Source: Plasmopara viticola
Lineage: Eukaryota > Oomycota > Peronosporomycetes > Peronosporales > Peronosporaceae
Assembly (NCBI GenBank): GCA_001695595.3
Contig: MBPM02000099.1
Location: 51,969-115,968 of the forward strand
Reading direction: 5' to 3'
DNA: 64,000 bases
In this document: piece by piece, positions 24,622 through 34,899 of the stretch
Layout: every line of letters starts with the position of its first letter
Position numbering within the stretch: the first letter of the stretch is position 1
Made by a program: the position numbers and the translations under genes
The notes under the pieces: model-generated
Seen by the model: the letters and a program-made list of their open reading frames with translations, nothing else
What the model was told of the DNA's origin: nothing
Databases searched by the model: none

Positions 24622-25905
24622 TTATTCACACAATATTTCCACACTTTGCTTGACAATTGGGATACCATTAGTTAATAGCTGTGTCCAAATCAGCGCATCC
24701 TTGCTAGGGTGCTCCATGCGTGCATGCCAAAGCCCCCACTGATTGTCAGCCCCGGTATATTCAACGAGACATGCTTCTTCTTGCTCACAGTCAAGAAAAT
24801 ACGACTTTCCAACTTTTGTGCCCGACGCAATTGCTTGCTTCTTGTTCCAAATAACACAGGACGAACGCGAGAATTCCACACTCATGCCACGCTCTGCCAG
24901 CTTGCCAACTGACAGCAACCTTCTGTCGAGTCCGGGAATCTGCAGCACGTCAACCATGCGAATCCTCATTCCGTTCAAACCAATCAATTTTACCGTGCCG
25001 GCTCCTTTGACAAGCAACTTCTTCCCGTCAGCAATCGTAACTTCAATGCTAGCTTCTAGGCCCTTGTAATCAAACAAGTCCTTCCTGTGTGGGGTCATGT
25101 GGGAAGTTGCTCCACTGTCAATCAGCCATCGTGATGACTTCCCTTCACCAACCGCAAACACCGTGTCGTCGCTGTTGAATCTTTTGTCGGCCGGGCAGTT
25201 CCGCTTCATGTGTCCAAACTGGTCACAGTTGAAGCACTTGCCGTTGAACCCGCCGTTATTGCGTGGAGGACCACCCTTTCGCCCATTGTCCCGTCCACCT
25301 TTGATTCTTCTGGCAATTCCATTTCCATTTACGCGAAACGCTTTCTCTGTATCTTCTTTCCTCTGCAGCTTCTCCGACTCTTTGAGCAGCTTCTCCTTGA
25401 CTTCTATCAACGAAATCTCCCTTGCATTTTCCACAATCGACGAAATCAAGTCGTACTCCGAAGGTAGACTGCTGAGAAGTACCACCAGCTGGCGTGACTC
25501 ATCAATTTGCTCTCCCGTAGTCTGTAGTCCCACTACTAGTTCGTCAAAAAAGTCCAGATGCTCTGCCATGCTTGTTCCTCTTTCCATCTTGAAGTCATGT
25601 AGTCGACGAGTCATCACAACACGATTGTGAAGAGTCGAGCGATTGTGAAAATCGCGGAGGGTTCCCCACGCCTCCATAGCACGCGTAGCCGACCGAATCT
25701 TGGTCTGGTGCTGGATCTCAACGCCTTGAGCAATGATGCCTAGCGCCTTGGCATCATTAACCAGCCACGCCTCCGTGACGTCCTTCTCTTCCTTGACGGC
25801 CATGATGTGTCCCAGGAGACCCTTCCGCGCCAGGGTCATCCTCATGTTAAACTCCCAGTGGTAATAGTTACCACTTCCTAGGAGGACTTCGGTGCGCTTG
25901 TTCAT
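24622..25905 (-). CDS. Copia element 2 Gag-protease protein
   Basis: This open frame of 427 residues starts at the same ATG as element 3 and includes the whole gag. It has a UBN2-type capsid region over about residues 1-180, a basic Gly/Arg-rich stretch, a CX2CX4HX4C zinc knuckle (CFNCDQFGHMKRNC) near 224-237, and the aspartic-protease motif DSGATSHM. It then enters the integrase pre-domain with its HHCC His pair and ends at ILCE followed by TAA and TAG, in place of the CAEC pair. Gag could package RNA and the protease could be made, but no integrase or reverse transcriptase is joined to it. Element 1 ends at the same place, so this truncated form may be a lineage feature rather than a private mutation. 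Confidence 0.75.
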   Translation of the reverse strand: MNKRTEVLLGSGNYYHWEFNMRMTLARKGLLGHIMAVKEEKDVTEAWLVNDAKALGIIAQGVEIQHQTKIRSATRAMEAWGTLRDFHNRSTLHNRVVMTRRLHDFKMERGTSMAEHLDFFDELVVGLQTTGEQIDESRQLVVLLSSLPSEYDLISSIVENAREISLIEVKEKLLKESEKLQRKEDTEKAFRVNGNGIARRIKGGRDNGRKGGPPRNNGGFNGKCFNCDQFGHMKRNCPADKRFNSDDTVFAVGEGKSSRWLIDSGATSHMTPHRKDLFDYKGLEASIEVTIADGKKLLVKGAGTVKLIGLNGMRIRMVDVLQIPGLDRRLLSVGKLAERGMSVEFSRSSCVIWNKKQAIASGTKVGKSYFLDCEQEEACLVEYTGADNQWGLWHARMEHPSKDALIWTQLLTNGIPIVKQSVEILCE

Positions 25906-25947
25906 ATTGGGCGAGAACGTTGCTTGAGCTTGTTGCGGCTGTTAACC

Positions 25948-26093
25948 TGTTGAGAAGAAAGTCAAAACCGAAGTGAATATATTTATCTTGACCAATGAAC
26001 GGCTACTATATGTAATTACTAATTGTAACGTCCTTGTAAATACTGTGAAGCCATTCACCTGTTCAACATGCATTCAGCGGTGTAATTTTAACA
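25948..26093 (-). repeat. Copia element 2, 5' LTR
   Basis: 146 bp, TGTTGAGAAG to TTTTAACA. The interior minus-strand sequence starts GGTTAACAGCCGCAACAAG, the presumed primer-binding side. GATTC follows outside. Confidence 0.9.
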
Positions 26094-26119
26094 GATTCTG
26101 AAGAGGTTCGTGGCATTGA

Positions 26120-26243
26120 CAGGTAAGACCGAGGTCAAAGCAAAAAGCACGTCAAAGAGTAGGCTCGAAACCACAGCGGTCCTCAGCTGTGGTTTCGAGC
26201 CTACTCTTTGACGTGCTTTTTGCTTTGACCTCGGTCTTACCTG
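26120..26243. repeat. Perfect 57 bp inverted repeat (hairpin) from repeat C
   Basis: The left arm 26120-26176 and right arm 26187-26243 are exact reverse complements over 57 bp, separated by a 10-nt spacer (CGGTCCTCAG). The arm contains the repeat C core (GAGGTCAAAGCAAAAAGCAC, then a GTAGGCTCGAAACCACA-like box). If transcribed it would form a long perfect RNA hairpin able to feed small-RNA processing. It lies 26 bp outside the right LTR of copia element 2. Confidence 0.9.
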
Positions 26244-26892
26244 CTAATGCTAATTAAAAAGGCTTTACTTGTAGAGCAACCTAATGACTGGATCAGTTGC
26301 ACAGCAAATCGGGTCGAATTTGACTTCTGAAAATTCCACCGGCCTGTCATCTAATCTTCACCTGCGCAAATCACCCGCCGAAAATGATTTTCTCACAATC
26401 AAACATATGTTTCTAAAAATGAATTTCGAGTTGTTTTCGCCCAGCTTCTTTGTGAATTTCATGTACCACAACCATAATAACTCTTGCATGTATAGTGTGT
26501 CTCGTGTTTAATGGTTGCATCCTTATTTGTCCCACCAAAGTCGGCAAAAAGTCCAGTTCAATAGCCTTCGTCTATCCGTTTCCTTTTCGGTTACTTGATC
26601 TTGCGAGCCCGTTCATTGATGTCGATTCGACGAGCTCGCTCATGGCCTCATCAAGATGTTTCGATATTGAGTACATGACGCGTCGTAATCACCGAGCGAT
26701 CCTCGCACTTGTATCTCCTTTTTTTCTGGTTATAGCTTAGAGTGATGGCCAAGTCTGTGTGCGCCTTGAGACATTTTATCAAGCCGAGTCAAAGCCTTGA
26801 CCTTTTGTAGTTAGGGCGCCCTGCCTGCAAGCTTTCGAAGTAAAAAGTACTATTTTCGCATTACTATTCGTAGTAATTTTTAATTTAATACA
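26244..26892. other. Stretch without a recognised gene
   Basis: ORFs of 75 and 81 residues on the plus strand show no motif and are not called. Nothing else is recognised between the hairpin and the Mutator-like element. Confidence 0.45.
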
Positions 26893-27756
26893 GGAAATGA
26901 TACCGGGCAGGCACTTTTCGCTAACGGGCAGGCACTGATGTTTATATGAATTAAATTGATTGGCATCTCTTCTCTGTGATTGGCTGGTGTATTAATTCTC
27001 AGTCGTGATATCAGTTCTCATATGCTACACCAATCTCAGATGCAACCTATCCCAAAACTACTTTTCGACGTTAAAACCGCGACTTTCCACGCAACTTTGA
27101 CGTACTCTTGCGCAGTAACATCATCATGAGCACCCTTCTGTCAGTCGACGGACTTTGGGGTGTACCGATTTGTGCGCGAAGGGTGGGAGGTTGTGCTCTC
27201 CATGCTGTACCACGATTTTCCAGACAGTGCGCTCCTTATTGCTGTCGATTTTGAGCCGGAACAAACAGCCAGTGCTCTTACTTGGTCTGTTACGTTTACG
27301 GCTAGCTTCTGAGTTCCCAGCACCGATGGAGGCAGGGTTTTTGTGACATGTGCATACAAGAACAATGTTCTTGACGTCGTCTGTTGTTGGATCGTTGTTG
27401 TAGTAGTACAGTTGTTTGACCGACACAATAATCCCCTCATCTCCGAGCTCCGTGTTTATAACTTTGCGTGCGTCCTCGTGAGAGCTGAAGACACGCTGGC
27501 CGAGACTTTGCAGGGTGTTCATGGTGATGTTACTGCGGAAGAATACGTTAAAGTTGCGTGGAAAGTCGCGGTTCTAACGTCGAAAAAGTAGTTTTGGGAT
27601 AAGTTGCATCTGAGATTGGTGTAGCATATGAGAACTGATATCACGACTGAGAATTAACCCACCAGCCAATCACAGAGAAGAGATGCCAATCAATTTAATT
27701 CATATAAACATCAGTACCTGCCCGTTAGCGAAAAGTGCCTGCCCGGTATCATTTCC
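26893..27756 (-). mobile_element. Short Mutator-like element with long terminal inverted repeats
   Basis: The ends 26893-27137 and about 27508-27756 are near-perfect inverted repeats of roughly 245 bp, starting GGAAATGATACCGGGCAGGC, with small mismatches. TTTAATA occurs just outside both ends (26884-26890 and 27758-27764), offset by one or two bases, and may be a damaged target-site duplication. Long TIRs and the FAR1-like zinc-finger ORF inside fit a Mutator-like element (MULE) that has lost its transposase core. At 864 bp it would depend on a transposase from elsewhere. Confidence 0.8.
27124..27522 (-). CDS. FAR1/WRKY-GCM1-type zinc-finger fragment in the MULE
   Basis: This open frame of 132 residues begins inside one TIR and ends inside the other. 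About residues 15-115 resemble the N-terminal DNA-binding domain of FAR1/MULE transposases: a predicted helix-strand start with FSSHEDARKVINTE, CTCHK near residue 56-60, TGCLFRLKI near 84-92 and W-x-I-V-x8-HNLPP near 100-113, giving the Cys/Cys/His/His layout of the WRKY-GCM1 zinc finger. The catalytic DDE region and SWIM finger are absent. It could bind the TIRs and act as a transposase competitor or be a relic. The ATG at 27522 lies in the TIR, so start and DNA-binding site overlap. Confidence 0.6.
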   Translation of the reverse strand: MNTLQSLGQRVFSSHEDARKVINTELGDEGIIVSVKQLYYYNNDPTTDDVKNIVLVCTCHKNPASIGAGNSEASRKRNRPSKSTGCLFRLKIDSNKERTVWKIVVQHGEHNLPPFAHKSVHPKVRRLTEGCS

Positions 27757-30700
27757 CTTTAATATTTTGAAAGCTAAGCAATGTTTAAAAATCGCTTACC
27801 ATTAAAAGCCCGTGTTGGTTTTGTACGCGTTGAAATTCTGATCGTACTTGACAAGCGACCCGACCCACACAAGTAAGCTTACGGCTGGCGGCAATGGTGC
27901 TCGAAGTGTTTATCAACAGAGTATTTTGGTCACAGAAATTATGCCAGACCCTATCGAACTAGCAGCGTTAACACTGTATTGTAAGTTATTGTAGGAGCAA
28001 AAAGGCTAATGTCGTCGCGGACCACACAATTCTGCAGATTTGTGGGTCTCTCTCTACGTTCGGAACGGACAGGTCAAGAAGGAAGTGACGGCTCAATTAC
28101 TCTGCTACTATCCAAAGCTTGTGGCAATGACAGCGACTCAAGAGACCATTCGGCAATGATTGATGATTCTGAGTTGGAATGTGAGCCACATAGTGGAACT
28201 CAGAACTTGGTCCAATTTCCTCCATGAAAGACATTGAACCTACAATTATGGCTAGACCAAAACTCAGTCTGGCCAGATGAAGGCGAGCCAAAATTTCCGG
28301 TGAATCAACTACAGCGGCTGATTTTTCGTTTGCGCGCATTCTTCGGGCAAAACATTTGGTCTTTAGTACCGTTGCCACCCCGGCAGTAAAATTACGACGT
28401 TCACCTCCCTCCCAACGGGAATATTCGCCTCCTTACCACAATAAACTTTTACGAATAGCTTCGTCAAGGTTCGGAAGGACCCATTCCGCCGAACCAGAAT
28501 ATTCCTATTTGGAACACCACTATGGACCCACCTCAGTTTGTGGCGTCTTTTGTATTGGTCTCGAGGGTGAGCAAAGGAACATTGAACGGGGCCGTAAACC
28601 AAGGCAATGTTGGAGAACTAACCCTTTCTCAACTCAGTGCGGTCATTGAGAAGATCTTGGGAACTCTTACCGAAAATACTGACCCGGACATACTACTATC
28701 AAAGGTCCAAGCACAACCAAGCCTTCACCGAGTTATACTCGGTTCGAAGGTGGATGTCAATTTTCACCACCTTCAGTCAAGACCTTTCGGTCACGCGGTC
28801 ATCCAAGAGACAGGCACACAAGCCTTCCCATCGTCAGCCGATGGGTCAAAGTATGGCCGTGTCTCAACACTTTACTCAAACCAGACCGGCTTTGACTTCC
28901 AGTCATTTTTGGGTCAATTGTGCCCAAAACAAACCTGATTCTGGCTAAAGTTAAAACTGCTTGAGGCCGACCCAGCCCTGTAAATTATTGCACCTAGCAT
29001 CTATAAGGACTCAATTTTATTGAGTGCGGCTATCGGGAATCTAGCATCGGCACCGCCCCACCCTTAGTGTTTATTATGAAATTATTCGACTCTGGCCGTC
29101 ATAATAAACTTTCCCTCGATGGAGAGAATTTTGGCCAAGCCTCTGCCCTTCAAGCTACGCAAAACGTTTGAGTGTCTGGGCAAGCAGGCCGCTTAAGTGG
29201 GCTCCAAGGTTTCCTTTACCCATTTAAGTACAATAGACTCTAGAGGGGAATTCAATTAACGCGAATGGTTTAAAAAGTGCATCACAACGAACCTAAATTT
29301 CTTCCCAAACGATCTCTTCATATTTGGAATTCAAGGAGCAATTCTACGGGTATCAAAAGCTTCAAACGAACCCACTTTCAGTTGAAAACATCTTCTCGGC
29401 TAATCTCCAGATTTTGGTCTCAAAATAGCATGAGCAATTTTACAGGCCAAGCTGGTGTCGTTTTATTATAAACACCCACTTGCCCTATCCGCAACCTTCG
29501 AGACGTTACGCGCCGACGCGTCACTTCTATGGATATCCTCTTCCGGTTACTTCAATCCGAGGCAATATTGACTCGACTATTACATACATACACGTACTTG
29601 ACGCCCCGGTTTAACGAGCTGATTTTTCAACCTGTCGTCGTGGTTGTGGAGTTCTGTAAATTGCCCCACATTTTTTTTTGGTATTGCAATTTTACAACCC
29701 AAGCTTGGTCTGAATAGCTCAATGTTTCTTGAGGCTTTTTTCGGGCCACACTGGAATGGGAGTCAATTTTTTTTTAAATTTGAACTAAACGACCATGCCA
29801 GGTCACGCTACGGCTACAGTTTATTTGTTATTTACCACATTGTGCGAGTTTTGGTTTTTCGTTGCTTGTGGATGCACAGGAATGATATTTACTTTCATGA
29901 GTTTCGAGCCAACGTTATCGCTTGAGTCGAGGCTGTTATAGTGCTTCACATACAGCACTTCTATCAAAATTTATGATGCAAAAGTTTAAGACATTTTAGT
30001 GCCAGACTGCGGCAATTACTTGACTTGCAAACCAGACTGCAATCCACAGCAATTTACAGCACAATGAAAACTTAATACAGCTAAATAATCACGCTTCGGC
30101 ACGATCTCTTTACGATGAAAACTAACCCGGAGCATTATACGCTGAACGTTACCTTGGACCCATTTTAGCAGCCCCCACAATTGAGTTCTATTCTAGCTGA
30201 GAGGATGACCCTATTAGCTCTTTTGCTAGAAAAGAAAGGGTTAAAAACAAAATACTGGGGCATTTGTGGCTTTGGGTTTTTTTAGTTTTTTTTCATGTAA
30301 TTAGTCGTAGCCGATATGCTAATTGCGCCTGTTTGAGGTCACGGGTTACACCGATATACGTCGCATCTTACATACCGATTTGGTGGGTCTACTGTCAAGT
30401 TAGCGATCCTTGCGGCTTTCCGCCGACCAGTATCACCGTCTCACCTAATTTGCATTGGACTTCGACAAGGCGTAGTCTACCCCTTATTAGGACTTCTCTC
30501 TTATGGTTAGGTGCTGTAACGATTCTTTCACGACAGTGCCTTCGACATTTATTGCAAGCTATCAGCTTTTCGACCTCCCAATTGTAATCCCCCCAGATAG
30601 CATTACCTGTCAGTTTTCGACCACAATGGGATTCAATACTGACTTGGCACAGAGGTAGTAGAATTACTACACCACTTGACCCGTTATTCAAGTAATGGGT

Positions 30701-31800
30701 TTTGATTGCTTACTCTGGATGTGACTTAAAGCTTGTACCCTTGAGTTACAATTTTAGTCTACTTTAGAATAGGCAAAAGGCATAATTTAAAAAATATTAA
30801 AGGACGATTAGAAGGCTTGGAAAAGTGTGGAATGCTGAATTGATCGTGGCGAGCACGAGTAGTAAAGTATTAGAAACACATCTTTGGTCATGGAGATTAA
30901 GTGAAAAGATCGCGGCGTGGCTTTAAAATCCTCAGAGATGCGTATCGAGCGACGGCCTCCTAACGTTTTAACGGCTGAGCATTAAGGCAAGCGTTGACAA
31001 ATATTGGCTTGCCAAGTCCAACTTCAACGCCTGTAGATCCCGACGACGATGAAATACTGCCCACCTATAATACGTAGATCTTTTGAGATCGATGATCACT
31101 AACCTTATGTTGCTCGCTAGCAAATTGCGCTGGGTGGCCCGTTGTTCAAGGACTAAGGTCATGTTTGCAAATCACAAAGTGACACGACGTACTCACGCCC
31201 TAATGACTGATGACCGAAAGCTCGCCAAGCGAGTGGTGAGATAATCAAGGGAAGCGCGTTTGAAGCTGCTCACCCGCACGACGACGATACCATTCTATCA
31301 TCATGATGAGGGTCCTATACTGACAAGAAGACCGCGAGGGATTATATGGCCTTGAACAGTATCGTCGCATTGATACAAATACAGATAATGTCGACTGCTG
31401 GAGCGCTGATCCTTGTCGCTGCAAATAGAGACGTAGAGGTCCTCGGCATTGAATTTGCTGATAGGCTCACCCAATCCAAAAAATAATCGATCTCAGGCCC
31501 TAGAGCGCCGAAAGATGTTCGGTAAAAGAGGTACTACAAAGAGGTTCACGCTTAAGGATGCGTCTCGTCGGAAAAGTCATTTTATATTGGCGGTACTAAG
31601 AGTCTTCTGAAAGCATCAGAGTCAAGCATCGTCAAATTACAATTCAGTTAAGGCATTCTAAAACATGCTCTATTTCCAATCTTATCTCTGCTACGCTCCC
31701 CATAATCTGGGTGACATTCGTAGTAGCACGAGCTGTAGCCTGCATTTCATGTTTGCTGGACAATCCGTCGATTTCTCAAATATTCGTGCTCTATCTCTTG
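27757..31800. other. Long decayed stretch without a credible gene
   Basis: Open frames near 28.0-28.95 kb and 29.3-30.7 kb are short, overlap each other on both strands and carry no motif I recognise. The base composition around 28.2-28.9 kb is more coding-like than its surroundings, so it may be an old transposon or gene relic. An (ACT/GTT)-free, Ala/Val-poor sequence with frequent stops fills the rest. Confidence 0.35.
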
Positions 31801-31804
31801 CTAC

Positions 31805-33975
31805 TGCGTGATATGCACACCAACATTGCTGGGCTTCCGGTGATAGACGAACCCATGACCAGTGTCGAGGAGTCTACGCAAGAAATTGAGATTGCTGAGG
31901 TCGAATTAGTCCGCAATATTAATCTGGAGTGACCTTTGGCACTCGAAGATCGGATAGCAACTGAACAAGAGCTGCCCGATCACCACCCCCCCCCCCGCGG
32001 ATAATTGAGGACAATCGTTTGATTTTCGTCCGGTCAGAGAGCGGTCAAGGCGTCCTTGTGAGCCGACTTAATTACTGAAAGACAACTTGGAGCTGGATGA
32101 TAAAATAAGATTGGAAGAAAGTAAAGGATCGCCATCTCCGAAGCGCCCAAAATCGACAAATTTGAATTAATTGCAGAAGCAGTGTTGGCGTATACGGCAA
32201 AAATCGATGGGGCTTCTGACATTCCTAACACATATGCTGGAGCAATTGCAGGGGATGACGCAGTGGCACGGCGAGCAGCAATGACGACTAAACTAATACA
32301 CATGAAAATAACGGCACTTGGTCCATTGCACCCCGCGGACCTCTCGTCTGATTAAATATCGATGGATTTTCGCCAAGAAGCGTGATGAGAACGGCCGTAC
32401 AAAGCACGGCTTGTCGCAAAGGGGTTCAAACGAAAGAGCGGCGTGGATCTTTTTTAGACGTACTCCTTCGTAGCGAACATAAATTCGATTCGGGTCGTCT
32501 GCATCGCCGACAAATGTGAAATGAAACAGCTGGATGCAGACACTTCGTTGCTGAATAGTGAGCAAAGCGACCTAGTCTTGATGGAGATACCATCTGGAGT
32601 TTAGACTACTGGATAAATGTTTGTTTGCTGAATAAGGCGATCAACAAATTAAGACAAGCAGCTAGCGCCTGGGAAAGAGCGATTCATGGCGTCTCCGTCT
32701 CAATTAGTTTTAAGAGTTGTGGCGCGGATCAGTGCGTGTGTCGAAACTTTTATAAGAGCAGGCACATCTACGTGTGGACGATATGATAATTGCTGCCAAG
32801 ACCCGCGCATAGATTCGTGAAGTCATAAATGCTTTTAAGAGTGCTTAAAAAATGGAGAGACTTAGTGACGCAAAATTTATCTGGGAGGTGGAAATTGATC
32901 ACGACAAGAAAGCTGGAACGCTTATGATCAAGAAAACGCGTTACATTGACGATTCTACGCAACGATTCGGTCAGCAGAACGCCAAGATGACCGATAACCC
33001 ATGAGCCTCCAATCCCAACCTTTTCAAAAAGGAATCGCCAGGAACTGATGCAGGAGGTGCTGAAATGCAATCCAAGCCATATCGCTCTTCCATCGACTGT
33101 CTCATGTACATAATAACATGTACGACACCGGACATATCCTACGTTGTTACGCAGATAACAATTTTCTTAAGATTCCTGTACTACAGCATCGACAAGCTGC
33201 GATTCGTTTATTAAGATACTCGAAGTCAACGCACCTGCGTAAAATTGTATATAATGGAGGACCAGCAACATAATAGTTGAAGCATTCGAGGACGCAGACT
33301 AGGAAAGTAACATCGACGACAGGCGATCTGTATCTGGCGTGATGGTTAAAATTAGTAATGGACCGTTGGTGTTCAAGTCGAAATTTCAGAGAACGGTGGC
33401 AATGATTTCAGCAAAAGCCAAGTATATGACACTAAGCTTGTGCACCCAGGAAGTTTTGTGGACACGCGCGATGTTAAAGAACTTGGGCAAAGATCAGAAT
33501 CATGCAACGCAAGCCAGGGACGACAATGAGGTGGCAATGGCACTGACCCAGAATGCGAGATCCCAGAAAAAGCAATAAGCATGTCGACATCAAGCATCAC
33601 TTTACGCGAGAAAACGTTCAATACAGAACGATCCAAATCGACTACGTCGACACAAAGCATCAGCTCGCGGACATGCTTATCAAGCCTCTCGGGACTAAGA
33701 CGCTTAAGTTTTCATGCGAAAAGACACGCCTCAAAAAGCAAAATATAATTAACTCAACATTAGCAGTGAGTGGGAGTGTTGAGGTAATGTATACAATTAC
33801 TATCATGGTTACGGATATCAATTTCGGACATAATGGTAGTCGTTAATTGGTCTTGATGAATAAGGTTGCTTGTAGAAGCATCTAGACTGATCTAGACAGA
33901 TAGGCTTAGATGTAGCACATGGTAGCGAACTCGATACCAAAATATATTCACTTCGGTTTTTAAAAACAAACCAAC
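31805..33975 (+). mobile_element. Old copia relic, element 4 (3' half and 3' LTR)
   Basis: This plus-strand remnant belongs to the same family as elements 1-3 but is strongly diverged. In order it shows a pre-RT linker (EPMTSVEEST, about 31853), a SPKRPK-IDKFELIAEAVLAY-like linker, reverse transcriptase fragments with frequent stops (32.3-33.1 kb), RNase H (VFKSKFQRTVA, AKAKYM, 33339-33578), a HVDIKHHFTRENVQ block near 33580, a GTGAGTGGGAG purine tract at 33764-33774, and a TGTTGAGGTAATG-starting 3' LTR that ends after AAATATATTCACTTCGGTTTTT near 33960. Gag, integrase and the 5' LTR are not found. Confidence 0.75.
33775..33975 (+). repeat. Copia element 4, 3' LTR (approximate end)
   Basis: It begins TGTTGAGG just after the purine tract and its last 30 bp match the end of the element 1-3 LTRs (ATATATTCACTTCGGTTTTT). 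The middle is diverged and longer, about 200 bp against 146 bp. Confidence 0.55.
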
Positions 33976-34013
33976 CAAAAAAAAAATCGATATGTGACAT
34001 TTAAGCAAGATGT

Positions 34014-34308
34014 ATTGTATTGTATTGTATTACGTTATCGCGTTGCCAAGTTATGCACGTGCTAGGCTCTATGGCTTGTCCACGGCATAGAGTGGTGTCC
34101 GCATACGTCGAGTCTCGTTCGGCGGGCAGTGCAGCCAGCACCGAGGTCGTGAGGGTCTTCCATTATTTCGTTTATCTCTGACTTGGTAAGAGCCCAGGTG
34201 GCGCTCTGGTGCTGGAGACCGTCGCGTCGAGGCTGAGACTCGTTAGAGACCTGCAGATGCCCGAGAGCACCTGCCCGAAGCGCGCGAGCATTTAGAACCC
34301 GCGCTTGG
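34014..34308 (-). mobile_element. SINE-like element, copy 3, 5'-truncated
   Basis: It has the same body and (TACAA)n-type tail as copy 1 but lacks the first 30 or so bases of the head (the GGTTGGGGTGACGCCCTCC block). It is flanked by an exact 11 bp duplication, AAGCAAGATGT, at 34003-34013 and 34309-34319. A duplication around a 5'-truncated copy is the classic mark of incomplete reverse transcription at the target. Confidence 0.8.
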
Positions 34309-34654
34309 AAGCAAGATGTTTTTTTTTAATAATTTGTTAATGGACATCCTGACAATGGATATTTCTATATTTAAAAGCTTTGTTTGAAAATGAAAAAGGT
34401 TTGGAATTGATAGCGCCAAGAGTGCCTGATTTGTCGGTGACCAATTTCTGAAAGTGCAAATTCGTCGTTTGCTCAAAATAACGTGCTTTGGTCGTCGTTG
34501 TCACGCAATATACACAAAAACATGCACGTTACGGGTCTGTACATTCAAGCAAAGTGAGTGAGACAAAGTTATAGAGATAAGGGGTGGCTCAAGCACGAAA
34601 AAGTTACTCTGCTACATTTCTTTATCGAACGCCATCCGATCAAGTTTGCAGTGA

Positions 34655-34890
34655 AATAAAGCAAGGTTAAAAAAAGAGCACGTCAGAGTGTAGAGCTGTC
34701 ACAACAATAGGCTTGCTAGGAACGATTAATGTAGCCCTTTAACGTGATGTCTTTCTAGGGTGTCTTCTTGACTTTCTATCGGCAGCAGTTCGTCGACCGC
34801 CATGAATTCTCTTTGATTTGTCAATTTAGACTCATTTTCAAAATCTCAGAAAGAAATTATACACTCACCAGTATGTCATGTGCATCGATA
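34655..34890 (+). repeat. Dispersed repeat C, copy 4
   Basis: AAAGAGCACGTCAGAGTGTAG, a CTATCGGCAGCAGTTCG block near 34778, TTAGACTCAT near 34827 and CACTCACCAGTATGTC near 34863 all recur in the same order at 63.17-63.41 kb. Confidence 0.5.
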
Positions 34891-34899
34891 GAAGGAACG

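Larger units (their letters stand above)
21701..26093 (-). mobile_element. Ty1/copia LTR retrotransposon, element 2 (defective)
   Basis: This complete but mutated minus-strand element has 146 bp LTRs at 21701-21846 and 25948-26093 and a 5 bp target-site duplication, GATTC, at 21696-21700 and 26094-26098. I count about six differences between its LTRs, so it is older than element 3. The gag frame is open (24622-25905); pol is split by frameshifts and stops. It shares with element 1 a distinctive pair of tandem stop codons after the gag-protease region. Confidence 0.93.

Noticed and set aside
31981..31997. Run of 11 C residues
   Set aside because: A simple homopolymer at the edge of the decayed copia relic; no further structure.
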